Source: Umbelopsis ramanniana AG
Taxonomy: Eukaryota; Mucoromycota; Umbelopsidomycetes; Umbelopsidales; Umbelopsidaceae
Reading direction: 5' to 3'
DNA: 64,000 nt
Assembly (NCBI RefSeq): GCF_025399195.1
Contig: NW_026252133.1
Location: 1-64,000, forward strand
The translations under genes and the position numbers were made by a program. Below are positions 44,564-55,776 of the stretch, in pieces. The notes beneath the pieces were generated by a model. The model ran no database searches. It was not told the origin of the DNA and saw nothing but the letters and a program-made list of their open reading frames with translations. The first letter of the stretch is position 1, and the number at the start of each line of letters is the position of its first letter.

Positions 44564-46077
44564 TGGAGAAATCGATTGGAAAGCAAAGAGTAAAGAGGTG
44601 AAATGATAGAAAGAAAAAAAAATCAGTTGTTGTGATTTTATTATTTTGGGTGGTGTGGTTAGGTTTTGGGCCCTTTTATGGTTTTTGGGAGCTCCAATGC
44701 GTATTTGCGTTGGCTCAAGTGTTATTTATAACAACAAACAGGATTCCCAATCAAGTTCACCTAATTCCCCATTCATGATGACATCAACTCATGGTCAGTA
44801 CAGCTTTCTCAGCTTTCCGATTTTCCAGTAGTTCATGGCTGCTGGCATGGTTATCAGGATGACCCAACTATTTTAAATCAATGTGTCCAATAAAAATCCA
44901 TATCATCGTGTTTTTCGCCAAAATCAAAGGTTGTTAGGGCGCCGTCTCAAAACATTGGCAGGCAGTATTACATTTTTGGAACAAAAAAAAAAGGTCAGGT
45001 CTGGTGGGGTGGGTAGCAAATGAACTCCACTGACCTTTCCACCATCGGCGAGACCAAAGGGTACCTCGCATTGAGAAAAGCGACGAAACTTGGGTATTTA
45101 ATTTGGCAACCCGATAGACAGTACGCTTAACTTTAAAGTGCCACCGTCGGGCGAGATGCCAGGTCCACTAGCGAGAGAGTGGCGAAGTTGCCACATTGTT
45201 TTGCTTGCACGTTGATGCCTAGAGAGGAAGCCGAAGTCTACTACATTTACACCTCCTTCAAGCCAAAACGTATTACCGACCCTGTCATGGGCAGGCACGA
45301 TCCAAATCTGGACACCGCTTGATAAGGCTGTATTTTTAACCTTGCCAGTTCCCAGCGTTCCACCTTCGCTCCCTCACCCTAACCCGAACGCCTCGAAACT
45401 CAAAAGTTGAGGATAAAAAATATGACGAGCGCCGGGATGAGATGCAGAAATCAATGCTGATAAGGTGGACGAAGGCGACTGATGGTAGTAGTTTTTTGAC
45501 AGTAGAAGCCCACAACTGAAGAGCTAAGCAAAGGGGTAGAAACTATATGATCTATCCAATGAACAATAAATTTCTATAGACAGCTGTGGGCTTTTTACAA
45601 GGCTCTGGTATCCAGCCCTTCATGCTTTACTTAATTTACTCCTACTGTCAAATCAGTTTAGGATCATCAAAAGTCAATCACTGTATGCATTCTATCTTTA
45701 CATGGCGTGGCTTCTTAAAAATAGTTATTTGGTACGCCGTCAGTGGGCAGCATTGTCACCAGCAGATCATCTCTCACCTGCCAAGCAAGGTACACCAGGG
45801 CGAATGTGAACAGCAAACACTCCACCATCCTATTCAGGTCACATGGCAAGTCCACCACCCAAAAGTCTTATGCACTGATGTACAGGGGCTTTAAACGCAT
45901 TATCCCCCGATGGTGTTGCGACGACGATAAAAAACAATGGTCCTCACAGCAAGCAACTCCATACATACATTGCAGGCAAAAATATGTATAAAAAGGCCAA
46001 TAAAACCAGGTGTTGTTATTGTACATGTTTTTCTCTTTTTTGTAAAATAAGATTGAAATTCTAAAGAAGGATCTCCA
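44564..46077. other. intergenic, 1.5 kb without a recognised gene
   Basis: Promoter of the glycosyltransferase-like gene at the left end and 3' side of ceramide synthase at the right. Between them are open frames of 60-100 codons on both strands, none convincing. A single CCCTAACCC at 45377-45385 is not a telomeric array. I see no RNA gene or repeat. Confidence 0.45.
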
Positions 46078-47510
46078 CTATTTTCGCTTATCTTCATCGT
46101 CGCTGCTATAGATGGAAAAGTTAGTAAAATCTTGGGTACGGTGGGGGGGGGATTGTAAACAATGACTTACTCTTCAGAGTCACTACGCGTGTCAGTCGCA
46201 CTATCGCCCGTCAGAACCTTGACAATGACTTTTAAGATCATGGCGAACCAGAACAGCATGATCATATTGAGCAATAAAAATAGTCCCAGGTATATCTTTT
46301 GTGTAAAGGGTGTAAAATATTTTCCATTCTCAGGTTCCCACTTCATGTCCATGTACTTGTGAGGATCAACTGTATTGAAAAAACAAAGCAATGCGTTAGA
46401 ATGGTTAGGTGCACGAGGTTCGTGTATGCATGCATGAATTGCAATGCGCATAACGATCCCGGAATAAAAACGAGTCAACAATACTAACATGCAGTTGACC
46501 ATATAATCATGGTAAAAAAGCCGTGCCTCGTCACCAGCCAACCAAGAGCGAAAAGACCGAATGTAATATCGCAAATGGTTCGAAGATTTAGGTAATTGAG
46601 GATTTTGGCCAACTATGTAAACGATCGTGAATAAGGATGAAATACCTTTCGTTTCTGAACTCTTTTCATTTACTTACTGAGAGAAGGATATCAGCAAGAT
46701 CCATACAGCATAAAACCGCATTACCAATACGTGTAAAATTAACGCAGTAACTGGATGTAATCAAGATGATGGTGATGATGTGGTGGGTGAACATGGCGTA
46801 ATGGTCCTTGCGACGCTTCTCGATATTCAGCACATAGACTTGCTGAATCCAAAAGCCTAGCTGCACCAGATAATACCACTTCATTCTTCCATTGATCAAG
46901 ATATGAGGATAGTCAATCCAAAATTGTGCGGGGTTGAACCAGTGTGGACTACGATACATAATGTACTATAAACCAGATGATTTAGATGACACACCATTGG
47001 ACAAGTATTAGGTCCATTTCAACCTTACCATGCCAAGGGACCAGAAAGTAGACGAGTACGTGAATGTCCATCCTTGCTCTGCAAATCGCAGTTGTTTCGC
47101 TGGATTGTCGGCACCATAAGCTTTTGCAAATGGTGTAAATACATACTTCATAATGAACGCACGCAGAAACGTGAAGGCCAACACCCAAAAGGCAACAAGA
47201 TACGCGTCGTCCATTCCTTTATCATATAAATTCGATCCAGGTTGTGTTTCGTATGACAATTGAACCATCTTGCGTGCGACTGGTGAGCCAGCTGCTGATC
47301 CTACTAACGCACATAACAGAATAGCCCCAGGAATATCTAATAGCCAGAATGTGTAAATACTACTGTCTCTCCCATTGGTAAACCCCGCCGGATCAACTTA
47401 CCGATTTCATGAGCAATGATGAATTCTTTTAAGGATGATGGCGGGGTAATTTGCTTAGTGCGCGGCTTTTCCACTTTTTTGGGAGATGGACGAAGAGCTG
47501 CAGCAGCCAT
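46078..47510 (-). CDS. LAG1: ceramide synthase (Lag1/Lac1 family, TLC domain)
   Basis: Six minus-strand exons: 47402..47510, 47029..47336, 46678..46965, 46489..46612, 46171..46369, 46078..46105; 351 residues. The catalytic Lag1 motif starts at the His pair 200-201 (HHIITIILITSSYCVNFTRI) and continues with GNAVLCCMDLADILL, including the conserved Asp residues. Several hydrophobic helices flank it, preceded by FSSTFWS-type TLC sequence (TYSSTFWSLGM). It joins a sphingoid base to a fatty acyl-CoA in the ER membrane. The acidic, Ser-rich end (TDTRSDSEEDSDDEDKRK) resembles the CK2-phosphorylated tail of Lag1/Lac1 and animal CerS. The last exon is only 28 nt. It is divergent from calreticulin; the shared promoter has an inverted E-box pair. 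Confidence 0.94.
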
Positions 47511-47882
47511 TGGGACAGAGATAAGACAAGATATGGAACAAAAGAAAAAAAAAAAGACGAAACGAATGTAAGGAAGGAGAACGATGGCCCGGTGAAGTTC
47601 AGTTAACTTTAATCCAAGTAGCTGTTGGTGCTGTCCGGGAGAATGCTGTTATAAAGGGCCCAACGGAAAGGAAAGCCAATGACGGGTAACAGGAAAGTTT
47701 ACAATGGAGGAGGCAAGTTGGAATCCTCTAACTAACTTTGCTATGTGAGTTTTTGCTGTGATGTGACGAGTTTAAAAAAAAGAGCCCAAGCCCTGGTGCT
47801 CTGTCGCTGATCCAAATGACAGCCGAGCAGTTTGGATGAGAAAGCACTCATTTCTTGCGGACTCGGAAAAACTATATGACTA

Positions 47883-47909
47883 GTCACGTGAAGAGATGCC
47901 GCACGTGAC
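47883..47909. promoter_or_regulatory. inverted repeat of the E-box CACGTGAC
   Basis: GTCACGTG at 47883-47890 and CACGTGAC at 47902-47909 form a perfect inverted repeat with an 11-base spacer. Each half contains the palindrome CACGTG, so the element offers two bHLH (Cbf1, SREBP or USF-like) sites. It sits between the ceramide synthase and calreticulin genes. Confidence 0.55.
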
Positions 47910-48173
47910 TTGTGCGTCTCACACTCAAAAATAAGCGTGTACGACAGGTACCATATGGGTCCTGGATGTCTACGCTACGCAGTAAAGCTTTACATTGTCA
48001 ACGGATTCTGATCTGCTTGAGCAACAGCGATATTCGTGTAGTGTAATCGATATTCCGACAATTCATTAATCAACTTCTACTTTTAACCAATGATTCTACT
48101 GGTCAAGCATCCAACGTGGGCAAGGGGAACTCTATTTTCAGCCAATGAACAATTGCCATCGCTTGGTGGATTG

Positions 48174-48200
48174 ACACGTCACACGGCTTGGTTGAATTGG
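48174..48200 (-). promoter_or_regulatory. UPRE/ERSE-like cluster upstream of calreticulin
   Basis: On the minus strand, CCAAT (48200-48196) is followed after exactly nine bases by CCGTG and then by TGACGTGT (48181-48174). The layout mimics an ER stress element (CCAAT-N9-CCACG, two mismatches in the second half) fused to an unfolded-protein-response core TGACGTG. It lies about 120 bases upstream of a KDEL calreticulin gene. Confidence 0.35.
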
Positions 48201-48232
48201 AACGTGTAATTTGGCTCTGCCAGGCGTACAAG

Positions 48233-48239
48233 TATATAA
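48233..48239 (+). promoter_or_regulatory. TATA box of calreticulin
   Basis: TATATAA about 80 bases before the start codon at 48318, at the expected distance for a transcript with a short leader. Confidence 0.55.
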
Positions 48240-48317
48240 TTGGCAGCTGCTAGTTTTTAAAGCTCACCTTAGCCTGCGAGTATTCTTTGTCTTTCTCTCT
48301 CTCAAACAACTAATCTG

Positions 48318-49800
48318 ATGAAGATTTACACTATTGCCTCTGTCTTGGGTTTGGCCGCCGTTGCCACCGCCGAGATCTTCATGCACGAAACCTTTGCCGA
48401 TGGAGACGCCTGGACCGAGCGCTGGACGCCCTCCACACACAAGGATGATCTTGGTGCCCTCAAGCTTACTGCTGGTAAATTCTTTGCTGACGAGAACAAG
48501 AGCGTTGGTCTCCAAACTGCTGAGGACTACCGCTTCTATGCCGTCTCTGCTCCCATCACCCCTTTCTCTAACAAGAACAAGGATTTGGTTATCCAGTACT
48601 CTGTTAAAAATGAACAGAGCATCGACTGTGGTGGTGGTTACTTGAAGGTAAGGGGAACGGGACATGACCGATAATCCGGTGCTGGTTTGTTATGCGAGTT
48701 ATTTCGTTGTCTAATGTCCATTCTAGCTCTTCAAGGAATTGGATCCTCTTAACTTCACTGGCGACAGCGAGTATAACATCATGTTTGGTGTAAGTGCGCG
48801 ACCCCCTCGGCTCCTTTTTGTTTTGTTTTTCTTTACCCATTACTGACGCTTTGTCTCCTTATTTTTTATTTTCCTTTGATTATCATAGCCTGATATCTGC
48901 GGTTCCAAGTCCATGGTTCACGCCATTTTCAACTACAACGGCAAGAACCACGATCTTAAGAAGAGCGTCTCTGCTCCCAATGATGTTTACACCCACACTT
49001 ATACTCTTATCGTTAAGCCCGATCAGACCTACCAAGTCTTGGTTGACAATGAGGAGAAGGCTGCTGGATCCCTTCTTGAGGACTGGGACTTCCTTGCCCC
49101 CAAGACCATTCCTGATCCTGATGCTAAGAAGCCTGCTGACTGGGTTGATGAAGCCGAGATCGATGATCCCGAAGACATCAAGCCTGCAAACTACGATGAT
49201 ATCCCTGAATTCATTCCTGACCCTGGTAAGTAAGCGTGAGACGATCACCCCAATCTACGAGGTAACCTGACTAATCCCTTGCTATCTGCAGAGGCCGAAA
49301 AGCCCGAAGACTGGGACGATGAGATGGATGGTGACTGGGAAGCTCCCTCTATCGCCAACCCAGATTTCCAAGGCAAGTGGGCTCCCAAGCGTATCCCCAA
49401 CCCTGACTATCAAGGCCCTTGGGTCCATCCTGAAATCGACAACCCTGAATACAAGGTTGACAACGAGATCTATGCCTATGACTTCGGTCGCGCCGGTTTC
49501 GACCTCTGGCAGGTCAAGTCTGGCACCATCTTTGATGATATCTTGATCACTGATGACCTTAAGGTTGCTGCCGAACAGCGCGAAGAAGCTTTGGAATTGG
49601 CCAAGAAGGAGAAGGAATCAAAGGAAGCTTACGATGAAGTTCAACGCAAGGAAGCTGAAGAGAAGGCTGCTGCCGAAGCAGAAACTGCCAAGGAAAACGA
49701 AGTTACTCCTGAAGAAATCGTTCTTGATGATGAGGAGGATATCACTTTAGAGGCTGAAGATGAGCCAGAAACTGAAGAACACGTCAAGGATGAATTGTAG
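48318..49800 (+). CDS. CRT1: calreticulin (ER lectin chaperone)
   Basis: Exons 48318..48647, 48727..48789, 48889..49225, 49292..49800; 412 residues. A signal peptide (MKIYTIASVLGLAAVATA) and a C-terminal HVKDEL retention signal place it in the ER lumen. The globular lectin domain contains CGGGYLKLF and FGPDICGSKS, whose two Cys should pair as in the family. The proline-rich P-domain has repeats of both types: IPDPDAKKPADWVDEAEIDD, EKPEDWDDEMDGDWE, and GKWAPKRIPNPDYQGPW. The C-terminal tail is acidic for Ca2+ storage. A soluble KDEL calreticulin, as opposed to membrane calnexin, is not found in budding yeast but is expected in early-diverging fungi. Codon bias is strong. AATAAA at 49940. Confidence 0.96.
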
Positions 49801-50051
49801 ACGCGCCAAAAAAAAATCACAACTACCCCCACCCACCACTTTTACTCACCTGCCCTCCAACACTTTATAAAATCCTATTCATTGAAACATATAACTTTTT
49901 TTTTGTATGATCGATTTGCGTTGTGGTCAATCACCAAGCAATAAAGAAAAAAAAAAAAGAAAAAAGTACAAGCGTAATTTTTACTCCAAATGAGCTACCG
50001 CATAAAATGTTGGGCGGGTTGGTTGTCTCAGTGCAAGAGTTGATCATTTCC

Positions 50052-53000
50052 ATGCCCACTTACCATGCCCACCAATTAACTGCCATTCGGCCTACTGCCA
50101 TCCAACATATAATATATGCAAAGCTGTGGAATGATTCGCAGGACTATCTTGTTTTTGCAAAGGTAATATAGCCTCGTTTTCACCACATATGCTCAACTGC
50201 ACCACACCTTCTCTCATACTTTGTAAACCTTGCCTAGGGTGCTTGGCTACAGCTACTACGTATTGTAGCAGACGGTCCGCTTGAACCCTTATTCGAACAG
50301 CCTGTGCCCGGTACCATCAGTCATATCGCCAAGCTATTATGCAACTGGACATCTGACCTTCAACCGCAGTGCACGTCGAACCAACCATCACAACAGCCCT
50401 ACACCTGCTCGCCTATCAATCATGCTCGTATAGTATCGGATGACGTATTAGTTGCTACTTCCGACCAAGGTAGTTTGGTATTTCTTGCCCTTATTGTTCC
50501 TCCGGATGGTGATTTGGTGGACAATGGAAGGTTTGAACTGATCGCTGAAGTGCCGTTAACTTCACCTGGAGATGATTATATAAAAGTGGGGAGGAGAATG
50601 GCGGTTGATCCACAGTACGTACAAACTACTCGATTTGTTTGGTTTAAAGTTAGCATAATATCTCAACGTTCACTGTAGATCCCGGGCCATTGCTGTGTCT
50701 GCATACCAGGACAGCATTGATGTGTTCATCATCAATCAATCCGTATCACGCGATAACTTTATGCCTATTCAATCGGTATGTCGTATATGGTTCATGATGG
50801 AATGGCTCCCAGGGCAACCTGCTAATATCTTGAAAATAGATGCTTTCTATACAAGAACAAGGCATCATATACCAAATGGAGTTTCTGCAGACAAATGAAC
50901 AGCACAAGATGTATCTGATTGTCACTATTTACAAGTTAAGTCGGTTTCATCTTGCATCATATCATTCATACAAATTTAAATTTACATTGTAACATTGGCT
51001 CAGTGATGTGGAACTGGTTTGTCGGCTAGTAGTCTATGCCATCGACACGTCTGATCCGGATAATATGACGATTGAGCGATGTGGACGACTGCCATTAGAG
51101 CGTGGTAATGCATGAGCTGCAGTTTGTCCTAATAGACCAAAGCTTCATCTAACAGTATCATTTTCTATACCATGTATTGCAGTTGGTCCTCTTCCTCTTC
51201 TGTTGATACCCATTTACGACACACTGGAGACCTTCATCTTAATCACCGTAAGCTCTATTTGATTCCTGATCTTTCATAACCGTTCATCGTAGTCTCACAA
51301 TGATCTACATTTTAGGAATTGTATGCTAGCTATTTAACTATCGAAGACGTGTACTCCGGAAACGTGCTTCACCCTACATCCAACTTACCCACAAACGCTG
51401 ATGGAGAAGGTAGATTTTTCGATCCGTTTTTCTAGGACTGCCCTATCCACTAAACAGTAGTCACCAGTTGTCATATTTACTGCCTATGCTGCACCTAAAC
51501 CGCCTTCACCCTCTATTTTATACCTCGGTACGTCAAGTGGCGACTTTTATGCGTTAGACATAAAGTCTTTGGAATGGCGTTTCGTTGGACAAAGAAACAG
51601 TGTTGGCGTAGCTATGCAATATCTTGGACCGGCTTATCACGAGAATGGTCATAAAGATGTAATTGTATATGCTGGAGAAGGCGCTGATCATGAAGTGATT
51701 ACGGTAAGATATACAGCTGTTTTGGTTGATAATCTTTTCAACTAGCATTCATGAGCTGCCATTGCAGATTGACGTTGACCAAACCGTTCCTGACATATCG
51801 GTGCTTCAAAGCCTTGAGAACCGAGCTCCTCTCATTGATGCTCATATTTCCCGTGACCCCCTGTCTTCGCTCGATGTCCTCTATGTATGCACTGGTCAGG
51901 ATCGATATGGAAGTGTGAGAGAAATTCGCTCAGGCGTTGGCGTAGAAATGCTTTCCATTTCGCCCTCTGACCCTGAGTGGAATGGGTATGTATACCCAAA
52001 TTTTGTGTCAAATGTATCACGTTAGCTTACGTTCTTCGCCTTTGATTACAACCAGTGTTACCGGGATATGGTACTTACCATATGATCAAGAGAACAATGA
52101 TTCCTTCTACATTGTCGTTTCATTCGCTCTGGAAACGAGGGTACTCTCCAGTAAGTTTCATTAGTTTTCGTGTCAGTGCTTACAGTCAGGAGGTTCAAAT
52201 TAACTGAGCCCAAACGCTTGAACCATAGATGTCGATCAGGAAATTCAAGATGTCTCTGAAACGTGCGGACTGGTCGGTGACAAGCCTACTATTTTTTCAT
52301 GCTACTGTGATGGTCCACCTCGAGTTCTCGTTCAAGTTTTAGAGACTCAAGTCAATTTGTACAATACCTTGACAGGATCACTTACGACCGGTAAAGCTTG
52401 TGTTTCTTTTTTACATCAATAGTAGTGATAGCTTACCATTGGAGTTACTCAATCCACTTGTAGTTTCTCTAGATTCCATGCAATCTTTCAACTCTCCGAA
52501 AATCGCTCATGTTGCCATGGAAGATGCTATGCTTATTCTTTGCACTTCTTCTATGGATGACCAATGGTATCTAAACAAATTCTACATCGATGCTGAATCA
52601 CTGGAAAAATCAGATGTTGTGGCAGTAAACCATGAGATTTCCTTCATGACCATCATCTCCTTGTCGCAGGAGCAAAATTATCTCATAGTTGGAACCCACC
52701 GACCTTCTATCTGTGTTTACAATACTGAGGATCTGACATGCATTCACGAAGAACTCCTTGTGGATGTATCGACTGCTGGCATTAATATACCCGAGTCCTG
52801 TGCGTTCCTAGAATACCAATCGTGCCGCTTTCTAGTCGTTGGCCTTCGAGATGGCACTTTAATATCATATCAGCTGGACTCTATGATAGGTACGTTTTAT
52901 GGTGGCGAGAAATGATGTGCGTCTACTTGCTTATCGCGTACATTATCTGATTAGATGGTACCGTACAGCTTCGCAATGCATCTCAACGTCCACTTGGTTC

Positions 53001-54727
53001 ATTGCCTGTCAAACTGGTGTCGCAAAATAGGCACTCTTGCGTAGCCATATCGGACCATGCGTGGTATGTCGAACAACGTAACAAGCGTATAGTGATTAAG
53101 CCCCTCTGTATCTTGGAATCTGACTACGTGGCTGCGATCACATCTCTACCATCTGAGGACGGTTACCAAAACTATGCAGCTGTGATCGATCAGAAACTGT
53201 GTATGATTTGCTTGGATCCAAGAGAAGACATTAATATGCGAACTATACATATAGGAGAGGTACGTTGAATTATCACCTTCTCCAAATGCATTAGATGCCC
53301 TTCTCACACCAAGCATTCTAGACATCGCGAAGGGTACTTCATGACAGACCTACGAATTGTCTTGTCGTCGCTTATAGTGGTGTTACGAACTCTGGTCGGC
53401 AAGATGGTCTCAACGTAATCCATGAGGGTAAAATAGTAGCTACAGTCAAGATGGCTGAACATGAGATTATATGTTCCATGGCTGGTAGGTTATTAAGGTG
53501 TGTGTGTTAAACTATACTTCTCCTTTTTCCTCATCGTTGCAAACGCAGGATGGAGCATTCAACATCAAACCAAGACCTACCGCTATATCTGTGTTGGGGT
53601 TGCTGTACACAGCGGAACGAGACACGAGCATAATGCCAGGCGAACACCGGTTGAAAGTGGCCGATTACTCCTTTATCGATTGAAGCGTCGCAAGCGTGAA
53701 ATGCAATACTGTCTAAGTCAGGTTTGGCATGAAGATTCCTTGCTTGCTGGTGTGTTTGCCATTTGTCCACATCCCCATGGGTAAGCGATGTGTCATGGAC
53801 AATTAATCGTTTAATGATCGTTTTTTAATCACTCGTCCTCTAGCTTATTGTTCTCAACGGGACGTACCTTGCATCTACACCAATTGGATATCTCCACCGG
53901 AAGGTATGTATGAAGCTAATTTTTTTGACAGTCTCCTATCACTTGTACTTATACCTCTGTTTTCAATATATTTGATCAGACTTGAAATGGTGGCTCAAGA
54001 ATCAGCGCGCAGCCCTATCACACTTATACAAGTGGCTCAAGAGCGAATCTGCGTCGGCACTCAGTTGGATTCATTGTCCTTTTATCGATACGATCCGAGT
54101 AATCGCAAACTTCTGTTTCTCAAAAGCGACATGCTGATGCGAACGGTTAGCGGCGCTGTCATGCCTCATACTGGTCTTGTCATCGGCACAGAACGGTATG
54201 GAGGCATCTTTGGATTGATGGAAGACACCAATAAGCCTGCCTCTCGATCTCTGTCGCAAGCGTTTGGGTTCCATATGCCTGATGTTGCGCTTGGGGTTCA
54301 AACCGGTGCACTCTCCCTCATGGACCGCCTTCCTAACGATTATACCTTGCCTTGGGACGATACCAGCTCAGTGAGGAAGCCTATTCTGGCATGTACGCTT
54401 AGCGGCAGTGTTATAGTAGTGAGACGAATTACTTTAGAGACATATGAATTTCTTCGCACCATTGAATCAAGGATCCGACAACAGAATGGTGCGCGAACGC
54501 TCAGTACTATCTATTCGCCTAATGAAACCGTCCATACACTCAATGGAGATATCCTTCAGCTGTTCCTGCGCATGACCATTTCGGAGCAGCAGACGTTAGT
54601 GCGCGACGAAGATTTTGATGCGCTTGATTTGAAGGCATATCCAGCCAATCCAGCTGCGACCTATCCTGCGAATTCATCCAGCATTGAAAAAGTCACCAAT
54701 ATTCTCATGAATTTACAATATCTGTAG
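50052..54727 (+). CDS. DDB1/CPSF160/Mms1-like beta-propeller protein
   Basis: Seventeen exons: 50052..50162, 50238..50614, 50679..50775, 50840..50934, 51004..51104, 51183..51247, 51316..51409, 51468..51703, 51768..51985, 52056..52150, 52229..52390, 52473..52889, 52955..53259, 53322..53484, 53549..53780, 53844..53903, 53980..54727; 1191 residues. The N-terminal block (DYLVFAKGAWLQLLRIVADG, then DGPLEPLFEQPVPGTI) matches the start of the Mms1-N/CPSF-A propeller; the C-terminal third contains SPITLIQVAQERICVGTQLD and HTGLVIGTERYGGIFGL, typical of DDB1/SAP130-type propellers. Length fits DDB1 or SF3B3. The sequence is too diverged to place in one of the well-known subfamilies and is nearest to the less-studied branch seen in plants. 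ATG 50007 would add 15 residues. AATAAA at 54774. Confidence 0.75.
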
Positions 54728-55120
54728 AGCCAAGCCAATCACCATTATCTCTGAACAATGAGATCAATAGAGAAATAAAAAGGTATCTACACTCCAGATG
54801 GCGCTTGCCACGAACTCCACTGGCTTACTCAAGTTTTACATGCATCTCCTCCATTACTATTTCAATTGCTATTTCATACTTCAAGCTCGAGCTTGCGTGT
54901 TCTGGGTGGACAATATTCATTTTTTTTTTTTTGGTAATTCATTTTTTGCATCATTTGGTTTCATCTACGTGGTAATAGCTACATTGGATGGAAACAAAAT
55001 AAATGCAAGAATAAGATACAAAAGCGTAACAATTCTTGGGATATCACATCTTTTGTGTTTGGCGATAAAAAAGCAGTGGGATGTTTAAGGGTAGGTGATA
55101 TGAGAGAGCTTCTAGTCTAC
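54728..55120. other. intergenic between convergent genes
   Basis: 3' regions of the propeller gene (plus) and NDUFS6 (minus), with a T11 tract at 54920. The 96-codon plus-strand frame is hydrophobic noise from this tract. Confidence 0.5.
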
Positions 55121-55572
55121 TTAATGGTGGTGGCCGCCCTCACGTTCAAATCGAATACCGCCTGAAAATGAAAAGCACAAAGAAGGTGAGTAACAAGCAG
55201 AGAATTTGTTTCATATCAAGTTAGAGATAAATGCATACAGTAACCGCAAGGGTGGGATCCAGCCTTGTCGAGGTTGATGTAAATCTTTGGATGACCCAAT
55301 GCACCACCTCCGCCGTTGCAGACAGCAATGCGTTCAGTGACATAGTGAATGGGTTCTTCGCCGATGAGCTCGATGGCAGCCATAGGGTTAGGTTGCTTTG
55401 ACAGGTTTCGTTGCTCGAACTTGGGACCAACAAAGGCATCGGCCTTGGGTTGTTGTGATCGAGCCCAAGTTGCAGCTCGGTTAGAGGCTTGTTCGGCGTG
55501 GCGAGCGAGAGGCTTCACCGTTGGGTTGGCCGTAACAGCGGTTGTGTATTTTCTAACAATGTTGCGAAGCAT
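55121..55572 (-). CDS. NDUFS6: NADH:ubiquinone oxidoreductase subunit NDUFS6 (13 kDa, zinc-binding)
   Basis: Two minus-strand exons, 55239..55572 and 55121..55161; 124 residues, close to the family length. The N-terminus (MLRNIVRKYTTAVTANPTVK) is a mitochondrial presequence. The core IAVCNGGGGALGHPKIYINL and the C-terminus GSHPCGYCGIRFEREGGHHH keep the zinc ligands (one Cys, one His, then CGYC) of this complex I subunit, needed for late assembly of the peripheral arm. The intron falls inside the CGYC motif (second Cys codon is split). A 59-nt intron is likely in the leader (55575-55633); the upstream ATG pair at 55646-55651 is out of frame with the protein. Confidence 0.94.
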
Positions 55573-55676
55573 GACTACAAGAAAAACAGTGAAAGGCCCT
55601 ATTTTCTTTGATAGTTGGCCACCCCCCACTCACCTCCAAGCGTGACATCATAATTGTATGAGTGAATTCAATTTCA

Positions 55677-55684
55677 CACGTGAC
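55677..55684 (+). promoter_or_regulatory. CACGTGAC E-box in a divergent promoter
   Basis: CACGTGACGT, an E-box fused to a TGACGT half-CRE, between the NDUFS6 (55572, minus) and FYVE-ARM (55777, plus) start codons; 93 bases upstream of the latter. Confidence 0.4.
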
Positions 55685-55776
55685 GTTTCCCGAATTTGGG
55701 GTTATACTGTGAACATTATCTCCACCCCAGGGTCTCCGATACCGTCTTTTGCCCTGACTACATTACAACTCCATCC

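Larger units (their letters stand above)
47511..48317. other. divergent promoter region of LAG1 and calreticulin
   Basis: Contains the inverted CACGTGAC pair (47883-47909), CCAAT boxes at 48087-48091 and 48142-48146, an UPRE/ERSE-like cluster (48174-48200) and a TATA box (48233-48239). No gene seen. Confidence 0.6.

Noticed and set aside
44646..44831. 61-codon plus-strand frame upstream of the glycosyltransferase-like gene
   Set aside because: Short, low-information product in a promoter region.
45377..45385. CCCTAACCC, telomere-like
   Set aside because: Single copy, no array; chance occurrence in an intergenic region.
52400..52472. Acceptors at CAATAG/GTAG/GATAG for exon 12 of the propeller gene
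   Set aside because: All put the exon out of phase with the preceding donor; the acceptor TTTCTCTAG ending at 52472 is the one that keeps the frame.
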